Shown here: positions 1 through 7,976 of the stretch, in pieces | Layout of the letters: each line of letters begins with the position of its first letter | How positions within the stretch are numbered: the stretch's first letter is position 1 | NCBI GenBank assembly: GCA_900319195.1 | Contig: ONNL01000008.1 | Location: 1-13,803 of the forward strand | DNA from: an uncultured Ruminococcus sp. | GTDB lineage: Bacteria > Bacillota > Clostridia > Oscillospirales > Ruminococcaceae | Length of the DNA: 13,803 nt | Direction: 5' to 3' | The notes under the pieces: generated by a model | Seen by the model: only the letters and a program-made list of their open reading frames with translations | The model's database searches: none | What the model was told of the DNA's origin: nothing | Made by a program: the position numbers and the translations under genes

Positions 1-55
1 CGCCTCCTTGTTCGCGGTAAAGTAATAATTAACAGGAAATCTTTCTCCGCGTCTC

Positions 56-84
56 TTGCTATTTCTTCATTTTTATGTTATAAT
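56..84 (+). promoter_or_regulatory. Sigma-A-type promoter for ygiQ
   Basis: A -35 box TTGCTA at 56-61 and a perfect -10 box TATAAT at 79-84 are separated by 17 nt. Transcription would begin near 91, giving a short leader before the ATG at 118. A strong ribosome site AGGGGGA lies at 107-113. Nothing gene-like is visible in positions 1-55. Confidence 0.8.
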
Positions 85-117
85 ATATTTATAAAACTGA
101 TAGCACAGGGGGATACT

Positions 118-2025
118 ATGTACGAAGGATTTCTTCCGACTACAAAGCGTGAAATGGACGAGCTCGGCATTGAGCAGTTTGACTACATATACGTTTCGGG
201 CGACGCATATGTTGACCACCCGAGCTTCGGCGCGGCGATAATCACCCGTCTTGTTGAGTCGCTCGGCTTCACTGTGGGATTTATTGCACAGCCCAACTGG
301 CACTCCGACAAGGACTTCCGACGCTTCGGCGCTCCGAAATATGCTTTTCTTGTAAGCTCGGGAAATATAGATTCAATGGTCGCACACTACACCTCTGCAA
401 AGAAAAAGCGTTCCGACGACGCGTATACAGCAGGCGGAAAGGCAGGCAAGCGTCCCGACCGTGCGGTCATTGTCTACTGCCGAAAGCTGCGCGAGTGCTA
501 CGGAGATGTGCCGATAGTGATAGGCGGACTTGAGGCTTCGCTCCGACGTTTTGCCCACTATGACTACTGGGACGACACCGTGAGACCGTCCATACTTGTT
601 GACAGCGGTGCTGACCTTCTTATGTACGGTATGGGCGAGCATCAGACGGAGGAGCTCTGCACACGGCTTGCGGCTGGCGAGAGCATTCACGATATTCACG
701 ACATACGCGGTACCTGCTACCTTACCGAGCCGATAAACACTCCGCTCGGAGCCGCACAGTGTCCGTCATTCGAGCAGGTAAGCACGAATAAGGTGGAATA
801 TGCAAAGGCAACGAAGATACAGTACGACTGGCAGGACGAGGTCTACGGCAAGACCATAATCCAGCGTCACGGAAAAATGATGCTCGTCCAGAATCCGCCT
901 GCATTCTCGCTTACGACCGAGGAGCTCGACCATGTGTATGCACTTCCCTATACGAGAATGGTGCACCCGTCATATGAGGCACTGGGAGGAGTCCCGGGTA
1001 TAGAAGAGGTGAGGTTTTCAGTAACCCACAACCGCGGTTGCTTCGGCTACTGTAATTTCTGCTCGATAGCACTTCATCAGGGCAGGAGAGTCACCGTAAG
1101 GAGCGAGGAATCGGTGCTTGCGGAGGCTGAACGTATAACTAAAATGCCCGATTTCAAGGGATATATCCACGACGTAGGCGGACCGACTGCTAATTTCCGT
1201 CACCCGTCGTGCGATAAACAGCTGAGCAAGGGACTGTGCATGGGAAAGAAATGTCTTGCTCCGACACCGTGTCCCGCCCTAAAAGCCGACCACACCGAGT
1301 ACCTTGCGCTTCTGCGGAAAATCCGCAGGATAAAGGGCGTCAAGCGAGTTTTCATACGCTCAGGCATCAGATACGACTATCTCATGCAGGACAAGAATGA
1401 CGAATTCATGAAGGAACTCATCAAGTACCACGTAAGCGGACAGCTCAAGGTAGCTCCCGAGCATTGCTCTGCTGTTGTGCTCGATAAAATGGGAAAGCCG
1501 CATATCGAAGCGTATAAAGCCTTTCAGAAGCGATTCTACGAGATAACAAAGGGCATGGGCAAGGAGCAGTATCTTGTTCCGTATCTCATGTCCTCTCACC
1601 CGGGCAGTACTATCAACGAAGCGATAGACCTCTCCGTTTTCCTAAAGGAGAACCATATGCGTCCCGAGCAGGTACAGGACTTCTATCCGACCCCCGGGAC
1701 GATATCCACCTGTATGTTTTATACGGAACTTGACCCATACACGATGGAGAAGGTCTATGTTCCCAAGACACCGCAGGAAAAGGCTATGCAGAGGGCACTT
1801 CTCCAGTATTTCCTGCCGAAGAACAAGGAGATTGTGCTTGCGGCACTGAAGCGGGCGAAGCGTTTAGACCTTATCGGCGCTGGTCCGAAATGCCTTGTGA
1901 ATGACGATTCGGCGCACAGAAACGCTAATAACAGAGCGTCGGGCAGAGCTCCTTCACACCGCGGAAATGACAGCAGGAGAGGGGGCAGACGTGACAGCTC
2001 CCTGATGAAGAAGAGAAAGAAATGA
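118..2025 (+). CDS. ygiQ: YgiQ-family radical SAM protein (UPF0313)
   Basis: This 635-residue protein matches the YgiQ family from its first residues (FLPTTKREMDELG, then VSGDAYVDHPSFG). The N-terminal ~290 residues are the family's cobalamin-binding-like region. The radical SAM core follows, with the 4Fe-4S cysteines in CX3CX2C spacing at C308, C312 and C315. Such proteins are expected to bind S-adenosylmethionine and an iron-sulfur cluster in the cytoplasm; the reaction of YgiQ is not established. Residues from about 598 to the end form a low-complexity tail rich in Arg, Lys, Ser and Asn, ending MKKRKK, which suggests nucleic-acid or ribosome contact (inference). The start is supported by AGGGGGA at 107-113, and the gene has its own promoter. 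It appears to be transcribed separately from alaS. Confidence 0.93.
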   Translation: MYEGFLPTTKREMDELGIEQFDYIYVSGDAYVDHPSFGAAIITRLVESLGFTVGFIAQPNWHSDKDFRRFGAPKYAFLVSSGNIDSMVAHYTSAKKKRSDDAYTAGGKAGKRPDRAVIVYCRKLRECYGDVPIVIGGLEASLRRFAHYDYWDDTVRPSILVDSGADLLMYGMGEHQTEELCTRLAAGESIHDIHDIRGTCYLTEPINTPLGAAQCPSFEQVSTNKVEYAKATKIQYDWQDEVYGKTIIQRHGKMMLVQNPPAFSLTTEELDHVYALPYTRMVHPSYEALGGVPGIEEVRFSVTHNRGCFGYCNFCSIALHQGRRVTVRSEESVLAEAERITKMPDFKGYIHDVGGPTANFRHPSCDKQLSKGLCMGKKCLAPTPCPALKADHTEYLALLRKIRRIKGVKRVFIRSGIRYDYLMQDKNDEFMKELIKYHVSGQLKVAPEHCSAVVLDKMGKPHIEAYKAFQKRFYEITKGMGKEQYLVPYLMSSHPGSTINEAIDLSVFLKENHMRPEQVQDFYPTPGTISTCMFYTELDPYTMEKVYVPKTPQEKAMQRALLQYFLPKNKEIVLAALKRAKRLDLIGAGPKCLVNDDSAHRNANNRASGRAPSHRGNDSRRGGRRDSSLMKKRKK

Positions 2026-2040
2026 CAAGCTGTCCCTGCA

Positions 2041-2074
2041 AAAAGCTCAGAGCATATGCTGTGGCACTTTTATG
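2041..2074 (+). terminator. Possible weak terminator after ygiQ
   Basis: An imperfect hairpin can be drawn between AAAGCTCAGAGCAT and ATGCTGTGGCACTTT. Its inner AGCAT/ATGCT stem is perfect and the outer AAAG/CTTT closes it, with mismatches between. Only four T residues follow, so termination is doubtful. Confidence 0.3.
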
Positions 2075-2091
2075 AAAATTCTGCGAAATAC

Positions 2092-2120
2092 TTGACAATC
2101 CGCATTCAATTTGTTATAAT
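2092..2120 (+). promoter_or_regulatory. Consensus promoter for the alaS T-box transcript
   Basis: TTGACA at 2092-2097 and TATAAT at 2115-2120 both match sigma-A consensus exactly and are 17 nt apart. Transcription should start near 2127, directly before the T-box Stem I. It is the strongest-looking promoter in the window and may drive all ten genes downstream. Confidence 0.92.
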
Positions 2121-2125
2121 AAACA

Positions 2126-2341
2126 AGTACGGCAATGACGGGATTGACTTCTGCAATGCGCGTTTCAGAGAGAAAGCGGTCGGTGTGAGCTTTTACGTGT
2201 GCGGAGGGTGCTTACCCTGAGCTCCGCAGAAAACTGCGGCGTATGTCTGCGTTACGGACTTTGAGAGGGGATATTATCCTCTGAATTTGGGTGGTACCAC
2301 GAGAGCCTTCGTCCCATTTTGGCGGCGTAAAGGCTTTTTTT
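2126..2341 (+). promoter_or_regulatory. T-box riboswitch, alanine type
   Basis: This leader has the conserved T-box parts in order. Stem I runs from about 2131 to 2224. It includes an AGAGA bulge at 2168-2173 and a GGTCGGTGTGA distal loop closed by AAAGC/GCTTT. Lower down, 2157-2163 pairs with 2195-2201 and CTTCTG (2148-2153) pairs with CGGAGG (2202-2207). The specifier loop then spans about 2208-2214 and contains GCT at 2210-2212, an alanine codon. It is closed by GGG/CCC and followed by TGAGC, the usual kink-turn side. A perfect CCGCAG/CTGCGG hairpin lies at 2224-2239 and an AGAGG/CCTCT stem at 2264-2282. The T-box antiterminator sequence TGGGTGGTACCACG is at 2288-2301. Its TGGT (2292-2295) suits the ACCA end expected for tRNA-Ala. 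Uncharged tRNA-Ala should stabilise the antiterminator and allow alaS expression. Pairings were drawn by eye. Confidence 0.93.
2304..2341 (+). terminator. T-box intrinsic terminator
   Basis: AGCCTT (2304-2309) pairs with AAGGCT (2330-2335). An inner, partly bulged GTCCC/GGCGGC stem lies around an ATTTT loop, and a run of seven T residues follows. It competes with the antiterminator formed by the T-box sequence just upstream, so it is the regulated off state of the leader. Confidence 0.88.
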
Positions 2342-2371
2342 ATTGCTGTGAAAAATTTTAATTTTATATAT

Positions 2372-2379
2372 AAGGAGAT
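2372..2379 (+). promoter_or_regulatory. Ribosome binding site fixing the alaS start
   Basis: AAGGAGAT sits 7 nt before the ATG at 2387. The reading frame stays open back to a GTG at 2291, but that codon lies inside the T-box antiterminator and has no ribosome site. The ATG also gives the normal AlaRS N-terminus. Confidence 0.9.
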
Positions 2380-2386
2380 AGATCAA

Positions 2387-5017
2387 ATGCAGTGGACAGG
2401 ATTAAATGACCTCCGCGAAAAGTATCTTTCATTTTTTGAGGGAAAGGACCATACAAGAATGGCGAGCGCTTCCCTGATACCTCAGGGCGATAAGAGCCTT
2501 CTTCTCATCAATTCGGGTATGGCTCCGCTCAAGAAGTATTTTCTCGGTCAGGCAGTACCGCCGAATCACAGAGTAACTACCTGCCAGAAATGTATACGTA
2601 CTCCCGATATTGAGAGCGTCGGCAAGACCGCACGTCACGGTACATATTTTGAAATGCTCGGCAACTTCTCATTCGGTGATTACTTCAAGAATGAGGCTAT
2701 CGCATGGGCATGGGAGTTCCTCACAAAAGAGCTTGAGATACCAGCTGAGAAGCTCTGGATAACCATTTTCGAGAGCGATGATGAAGCAGAGCAGATATGG
2801 GAGCAGAAGATAGGCATTCCTCACGACAGGATAATCCGACTCGGCAGAGAGGATAACTTCTGGGAGCACGGCTCGGGTCCCTGCGGTCCCTGCTCTGAGA
2901 TACACTTCGACAGAGGCGAGGCATACGGTCCCTTTGAGAGCTTTGAACAGGCTTCGGACTGCGACCGTGTAATTGAGATTTGGAACCTCGTATTCAGCCA
3001 GTTTGACAGCGACGGCAACGGCAACTATGCCGAGATGAAGAACAAGAATATCGACACAGGTATGGGACTTGAGCGTCTTGCCTGCGTAATGCAGGGTGTT
3101 GACAACATCTTCGAGGTCGATACTGTTCAGAATATAATGAAGCACGTTTCTAAGATAGCAGGAGTTGAGTACAAGAAGGACGCTAAGTCCGACGTTTCTC
3201 TCCGTGTTATCACAGACCATATCAGAAGCACGACATTCATGGTCGGTGACGGTATCATGCCTTCAAACGAGGGACGCGGATACGTACTCAGGAGACTTCT
3301 CAGAAGGGCTGCACGTCACGGCAGACTCCTCGGTATCAAGAAGCCTTTCCTCTATGAAGTATGCGATACTGTTATAAACGAGAACAAGAGCGCATATCCC
3401 GAGCTTGATGAAAAGCGCGAGTACATCAAGAAGATAATCAGCGTTGAGGAAGAGGCTTTCGCAAAGACTATCGACAAGGGCAGTGAGCTCCTCAATCAGT
3501 TCATCGACGCACTCAACAAGAACGGCGAGAAGGTACTCTCGGGCGACGACGCATTCAAGCTCTCGGATACATACGGCTTCCCGATAGACCTCACTGTTGA
3601 GATATGCGAGGAAAAGGGCATTTCAGTTGACAGAGACCGCTTCACTGAGCTTGCAAAGGAGCAGCGTGCAAGAGCAAAGGCTGACCATGCAGCAAAGGCT
3701 GGTTCATCATGGGACGAGAACAGCATAAAGATTGAGCTTCCCAAGACTGATTTCACAGGCTATACCGACTTTGAAAACAGCGATGCCAAGGTGCTTGCTA
3801 TCTATAAGGATAAGCAGGAGATTGAGGTCGCAGCAGAGGGCGAAAATGTCGTTATTCTGCTTGACAAGACTCCTTTCTACGCTGAGAGCGGCGGACAGGT
3901 AGGCGATACAGGTACGATCACTATAGGTGAGAATACTGCTTCTGTTGCTGATACGATAAAGTCCGAGGGACACTATCTCCACATCGCAACTATCGAGCAG
4001 GGCAGCATTTCAAAGGGCGATACTGTCTGCGCTAAGATAGACAAGGAGCGCCGCCTTTCGATAATGAGAAATCATACAACAGCTCACCTTCTCCAGAATG
4101 CACTCCGTAAGGTTCTCGGTGACCACGTACATCAGGCCGGTCAGCTCGTAAGCGAAAAGAGCTGCCGATTCGACTTCAGCCATTTCAGTGCAATGACCGA
4201 CGAGGAAATAAAGAAGGTCGAGAGCATCGTAAACTCTGAGATAATGTCGGCACTTCCTGTAACTACAAAGGAAATGCCTATCGCAGAGGCGAGAAAGCTC
4301 GGAGCAATGGCTCTCTTCGGTGAGAAGTACGGCGACATCGTAAGAGTCGTTACAGCTAATGAATCCGTTGAGTTCTGCGGCGGTACCCATGTTTCAAATA
4401 CCTCGCAGATAGGACTTTTCAGGATAGTTTCCGAGAGCTCTGTTGCGGCAGGCGTAAGACGTATCGAGGCTGTTACGGGACTCGGTGTTATCAATCTCAT
4501 CAACGAGTATCAGGAGCTTATCAATAAGTCCGCAAGAGCGCTCAAGCTTGCAAACGGAGCAGAGCTCCCCGAGAAGTGTGCAGCAATGTTCAGCGAGGCT
4601 AAGGAGAAGGACAGGAAGATAGACAGCCTTACTCAGCAGCTTGCAAACGACAAGATAGCGTCCACATTTGATTCTGCCGAGGAGATTAACGGTGTCAAGA
4701 TAGTATCCGCAATGATGAACGGAGCTACACCCGATACTCTCAGAAAGCTCGGTGACGGCATCAAGGAGAAGGACGACGACATTATTGCTGTATTCGCAGG
4801 CGTAAACGGCGAAAAGGGAACCTTCTACTGTGTCTGCACAAAGGGTGCGATCGAGAAGGGTGCTCACGCAGGAAAGATAGTACAGCGCATATCCGCTATA
4901 ACAGGCGGCAAGGGCGGCGGACGTCCCGACACTGCTATGGCAGGCATAGGCAAGACATACATGGTCGATGAGGCTCTTATCGGCTTCAAGTCAATAGTCA
5001 GCGAATTCATCAAGTAA
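2387..5017 (+). CDS. alaS: Alanyl-tRNA synthetase
   Basis: The enzyme charges tRNA-Ala with alanine at the expense of ATP, in the cytoplasm. From the ATG at 2387 it has 876 residues, the usual full length. The N-terminal class II catalytic domain carries GPCGPCSEI at 164-172 and the motif 3 sequence GMGLER at 225-230. The editing domain that removes mischarged Ser or Gly has its zinc-binding pairs HTTAH (563-567) and CGGTH (664-668). The C-terminal DHHA1/C-Ala region ends in the glycine-rich GGKGGGRPDTA at about 840-850. All key residues are present and the gene looks intact. Expression should be controlled by the upstream alanine T-box. The next gene starts 12 nt after the stop. Confidence 0.98.
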   Translation: MQWTGLNDLREKYLSFFEGKDHTRMASASLIPQGDKSLLLINSGMAPLKKYFLGQAVPPNHRVTTCQKCIRTPDIESVGKTARHGTYFEMLGNFSFGDYFKNEAIAWAWEFLTKELEIPAEKLWITIFESDDEAEQIWEQKIGIPHDRIIRLGREDNFWEHGSGPCGPCSEIHFDRGEAYGPFESFEQASDCDRVIEIWNLVFSQFDSDGNGNYAEMKNKNIDTGMGLERLACVMQGVDNIFEVDTVQNIMKHVSKIAGVEYKKDAKSDVSLRVITDHIRSTTFMVGDGIMPSNEGRGYVLRRLLRRAARHGRLLGIKKPFLYEVCDTVINENKSAYPELDEKREYIKKIISVEEEAFAKTIDKGSELLNQFIDALNKNGEKVLSGDDAFKLSDTYGFPIDLTVEICEEKGISVDRDRFTELAKEQRARAKADHAAKAGSSWDENSIKIELPKTDFTGYTDFENSDAKVLAIYKDKQEIEVAAEGENVVILLDKTPFYAESGGQVGDTGTITIGENTASVADTIKSEGHYLHIATIEQGSISKGDTVCAKIDKERRLSIMRNHTTAHLLQNALRKVLGDHVHQAGQLVSEKSCRFDFSHFSAMTDEEIKKVESIVNSEIMSALPVTTKEMPIAEARKLGAMALFGEKYGDIVRVVTANESVEFCGGTHVSNTSQIGLFRIVSESSVAAGVRRIEAVTGLGVINLINEYQELINKSARALKLANGAELPEKCAAMFSEAKEKDRKIDSLTQQLANDKIASTFDSAEEINGVKIVSAMMNGATPDTLRKLGDGIKEKDDDIIAVFAGVNGEKGTFYCVCTKGAIEKGAHAGKIVQRISAITGGKGGGRPDTAMAGIGKTYMVDEALIGFKSIVSEFIK

Positions 5018-5029
5018 AGGAGTATCATC

Positions 5030-5386
5030 ATGGATTGTTTATTCTGTAAGATAATAGACGGCGAAATACCGAGCACAAAGGTTTACGAGGACGAATATGT
5101 CTACGGCTTCAAGGACATTGAACCCATTGCTCCCGTGCACTATCTCCTTGTACCAAAGACACACATCAGCGGTGCCAATGAGATAACTGCTGAGAATTCC
5201 GAGGTCATTGCAAAGATATTCGAGGCTGCTGCAAAGATAGCCAAGAAAGAGGGATTCGAGAACGGATTCCGTATTATCAACAACTGCGGAGATGACGCAG
5301 GACAGACTGTCAAGCACCTTCATTTCCACCTGCTTGCAGGAGTAAAAATGGGCTGGGGCAAGGAGTCCCTCGGCAAGTGCGAGTAA
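5030..5386 (+). CDS. HIT-family (HinT-like) nucleotide hydrolase
   Basis: This 118-residue protein has the histidine-triad signature HLHFHLL at 96-102, where the middle histidine of HxHxH is the catalytic nucleophile. The start MDCLFCKIIDGEIPS is typical of HinT-type members, and C3 and C6 form the CxxC seen in zinc-binding versions. HinT proteins hydrolyse AMP from phosphoramidates and aminoacyl-adenylates. That makes the position directly behind alaS suggestive: it could clear stray Ala-AMP (inference). AAGGAG at 5017-5022 overlaps the alaS stop region and supports the ATG. Length and residues are normal for the family. Confidence 0.95.
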   Translation: MDCLFCKIIDGEIPSTKVYEDEYVYGFKDIEPIAPVHYLLVPKTHISGANEITAENSEVIAKIFEAAAKIAKKEGFENGFRIINNCGDDAGQTVKHLHFHLLAGVKMGWGKESLGKCE

Positions 5387-5396
5387 GGAGACATAT

Positions 5397-5933
5397 ATGA
5401 AAACGTATACACTTAATGTTGCGGGACTTACGCGCGAGCTGCCGATATGTCCGCTTAACGACAAAATTGATATTGCAGCGTTTATAATGTTTTCAGACGT
5501 TGAGCTCACAGTAAAATGTGCTGAGGAGCTGCTCAAAAGGTGCGGCGATTTCGATGTCATTCTCACTGCCGAGTCAAAGGGCATACCGATAGCGTATGAA
5601 ATGTCGAGACAGAGCGGAAAGCCGTATGTTGTTGCAAGAAAGTCGTTAAAGCTCTATATGACTGATCCTATAAAGGTAACGGTCAAGTCGATAACGACTG
5701 CAAATGAACAGACACTTATCCTCTCGTCCGAGAAGGCAGAAATGCTCAGGTGCAAGCGTGTGCTCATCGTTGATGATGTTATCAGCACAGGTGAATCGCT
5801 CATCGCTCTCGAAAAGCTGACAGCTGAGGCAGGCGGAAATATCTGCGGAAAGGCTGCTGTACTTGCCGAGGATAAGGCAGGCGACAGGGAGGATATAATT
5901 TTCCTTGAAAGGCTCCCGCTGTTTTTCAAGTAA
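5397..5933 (+). CDS. Adenine-phosphoribosyltransferase-like protein
   Basis: The 178-residue protein is a type I phosphoribosyltransferase. The PRPP-binding loop VLIVDDVISTGES is at 122-134, and ESKGIPIA (59-66) plus VVARKS (78-83) resemble the APRT subgroup (COG0503). These enzymes join a purine base to PRPP to give a nucleotide and pyrophosphate. The N-terminus (MKTYTLNVAGLTREL) differs from classical Apt, so the substrate is uncertain and a regulatory role is possible. AAGGAG at 5385-5390 overlaps the stop of the HIT gene, 10 nt before this ATG, which indicates co-transcription and probably coupled translation. Confidence 0.85.
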   Translation: MKTYTLNVAGLTRELPICPLNDKIDIAAFIMFSDVELTVKCAEELLKRCGDFDVILTAESKGIPIAYEMSRQSGKPYVVARKSLKLYMTDPIKVTVKSITTANEQTLILSSEKAEMLRCKRVLIVDDVISTGESLIALEKLTAEAGGNICGKAAVLAEDKAGDREDIIFLERLPLFFK

Positions 5934-5942
5934 GTAATAATA

Positions 5943-7976
5943 ATGAAACGAAAAATGACAGGAGCTGCGGCAGCATATGTTTCCGGATTGTTTTTCGTTT
6001 CATTTTTTACAGACATACGGAAGCTTCTGTTGTTTGCCGCGGCGATAATGGTAACTCTCTTGATATGCAGGCTCAGGGGACTGAAACGTGCTGATATTGC
6101 CTATCTTTCGGTATTCTTTGCGGTTGCTGTCGTGGCAGGTGCGGCGTATCATACCTTTTGCTATCAGAGAGTGACCTCATATATAGGTGAGACTGTCTCC
6201 TATTCGGGAGAGGTCAAGGAGCGCCGCGATTATGACGGCTACAAGTCGTCGTATATCCTTGACGGCAAAATAAACGGTACTCAGCACGCGAAAATGACGT
6301 ATTTCGGAGAGACACTTAAAGCTGTCCGCGGCGATACAATTAGCTTTGAGAGCTGTGTACCTACTGCGCCCGACAGTGATTACCTCTTTGACAGCAAAGC
6401 CTATTATAAGTCAGAGGGGATATTTCTCTCTGCTGAAAAGGTGACGGGAATTTCGGTCACGGAGAATCATTCCGACGTTATCAAAAATCTTCTTATTGAG
6501 TATCGTGAGATGATGAAATCGAAGTTTCGTATCACTCTCGGGAGCGACTGCGGAAGCTTTCTTGCCGGAATGGTATTCGGCGACCGTCGGAATATAGATG
6601 ACAGCATAAAAACCGCAGTATATCGCTGTGGGATAGGTCATGTGCTTGCGGTGTCGGGACTTCATATCTCAATCATCGCATTCGCATTCATGACGCTTTT
6701 CAGTTATCTTCACGTCAACAGATTTGTGTCATTCGGTGCAGTGAATCTCCTCATGCTTGCGCTTGTTATAATGGCTGAGACTCCGCTTTCAGCTGTCCGA
6801 GCGCTGATAATGACAAATTTCCTCATGACAGCACAGCTTTTCAGGCGGCAGACTGACGGTATGACATCACTTTCGGGAGCGGTACTCCTGATTTGTTTAT
6901 TTCAGCCGTTTGCTATATTCAGCGCAGGCTTTCAGATGTCAGTCGCAGGTACATTCGGTATCGGAGTTGCTGCTCCGTATTTTGTAAAGGATATGCCGAG
7001 CGACAGCCAGTTACAGCGTTTCACGCGAATGACGGTGACAATGCTTGTGACAACTCTCATGGTCTTTCCGCTGTCGATACTCTATTATGACGAGACATCG
7101 CTCATTTCTCCGATAATGAATGTGCTCATAGTCCCGCTGTGTTCAGTTTCAATGCTTATCGGGATAGTGTTCATACTCACAGGCGGACTTATCCCGATAC
7201 TTGAAATTGCAGGACTTTTGATACACATAGTTCTTTTCATATCTGATAGGACTTCACAGCTTAGAGGTACATATATAGCCAGCGGTGAGAGAACAGTCGC
7301 TATCCTCGCCTTTGCAGGAGCGGCAATGGTCGCGGCTATTCACGCAATTTATATGAACAGGCGGCTTACAGCGGCGGCAGCAACGATAGCCTGTACCGTC
7401 ATTTTCGTATCGTCTGCAATAAGCGGCTATATCCGCAGAAATACGCTTACTGTTGCTGTGCTCGGACGCGGAGCAAATGCGGCAATTGTGGTGACGTACG
7501 ACGGGTATGCGGACATAATCGACCTCAGCGGACACTATAAGACACCGAGGTATGTGCGGAAATATCTCATGTCAACAGGCTGCTGCAATGTAAGCTCGCT
7601 TGTCCTCACGGAGAATGCACCCTCACAGTATACCGCCTACCTTGACGCGCTTGATTTTACCGATGTAAATAATATCTGTATGTCGGGCAGTGATGAAGTC
7701 ATGGACGAAGTCAAATGCTACGGCGATAACGGCTATGATATGGACATAGGTGTCTGCAAGGTGAGCTGTCGGGACGACATTTTCACTGTTGACTATAATG
7801 GCGACCGCTATAATTTCATGAAGTCGGGTACCGAAAGCGTTGACGGTATCTGCGTATATTACGGCAGGAAAAAGGACGCTCCATCTGAGAGCAACAGCAT
7901 ATATCTCAGTAAGGAAAACAACAATTTTGAGATTATACCAAAGGGTAACGGAAAGTATTCGATAAGGAGGCTGTAA
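5943..7976 (+). CDS. comEC: ComEC/Rec2-family DNA channel protein with a degenerate C-terminal domain
   Basis: ComEC forms the inner-membrane channel through which single-stranded DNA enters during transformation. This 677-residue protein has two or three N-terminal membrane helices, then an OB-like DUF4131 region (about 84-140). The competence domain follows, with its hallmark HVLAVSGLHIS (233-243) and FSAGFQMSVAG (326-336), and many membrane helices to about residue 495. The last ~175 residues occupy the place of the usual metallo-beta-lactamase-like domain. There, VAVLGRGANAAIV (504-516) replaces the DVGQGD motif and LTENAPSQ (555-562) replaces the histidine-rich metal site, so hydrolytic activity is unlikely. 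No ribosome site is visible before the ATG at 5943, nor before the next ATG at 5955. Translation may be coupled to the preceding gene, whose stop is 9 nt away. No other competence genes are in the window. Confidence 0.92.
   Translation: MKRKMTGAAAAYVSGLFFVSFFTDIRKLLLFAAAIMVTLLICRLRGLKRADIAYLSVFFAVAVVAGAAYHTFCYQRVTSYIGETVSYSGEVKERRDYDGYKSSYILDGKINGTQHAKMTYFGETLKAVRGDTISFESCVPTAPDSDYLFDSKAYYKSEGIFLSAEKVTGISVTENHSDVIKNLLIEYREMMKSKFRITLGSDCGSFLAGMVFGDRRNIDDSIKTAVYRCGIGHVLAVSGLHISIIAFAFMTLFSYLHVNRFVSFGAVNLLMLALVIMAETPLSAVRALIMTNFLMTAQLFRRQTDGMTSLSGAVLLICLFQPFAIFSAGFQMSVAGTFGIGVAAPYFVKDMPSDSQLQRFTRMTVTMLVTTLMVFPLSILYYDETSLISPIMNVLIVPLCSVSMLIGIVFILTGGLIPILEIAGLLIHIVLFISDRTSQLRGTYIASGERTVAILAFAGAAMVAAIHAIYMNRRLTAAAATIACTVIFVSSAISGYIRRNTLTVAVLGRGANAAIVVTYDGYADIIDLSGHYKTPRYVRKYLMSTGCCNVSSLVLTENAPSQYTAYLDALDFTDVNNICMSGSDEVMDEVKCYGDNGYDMDIGVCKVSCRDDIFTVDYNGDRYNFMKSGTESVDGICVYYGRKKDAPSESNSIYLSKENNNFEIIPKGNGKYSIRRL

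Noticed and set aside
2221..2223. GCT at 2221 as the T-box specifier codon
   Set aside because: It falls in the TGAGC kink-turn side below the specifier loop. The pairing of CTTCTG with CGGAGG and GGG with CCC places the loop at 2208-2214, so GCT at 2210-2212 fits better. Both read alanine.
2291..2386. GTG-initiated N-terminal extension of alaS by 32 residues
   Set aside because: It overlaps the T-box antiterminator and terminator and has no ribosome site. The ATG at 2387 has a strong one and gives the standard AlaRS start.
2669..3220. Minus-strand open frame of 183 codons inside alaS
   Set aside because: It lies wholly within a conserved essential gene and has no recognisable motifs or ribosome site, so it is a codon-bias shadow.
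5039..5584. Minus-strand open frame of 181 codons across the HIT and PRTase genes
   Set aside because: It spans two convincing plus-strand genes and their junction, with no protein family resemblance.
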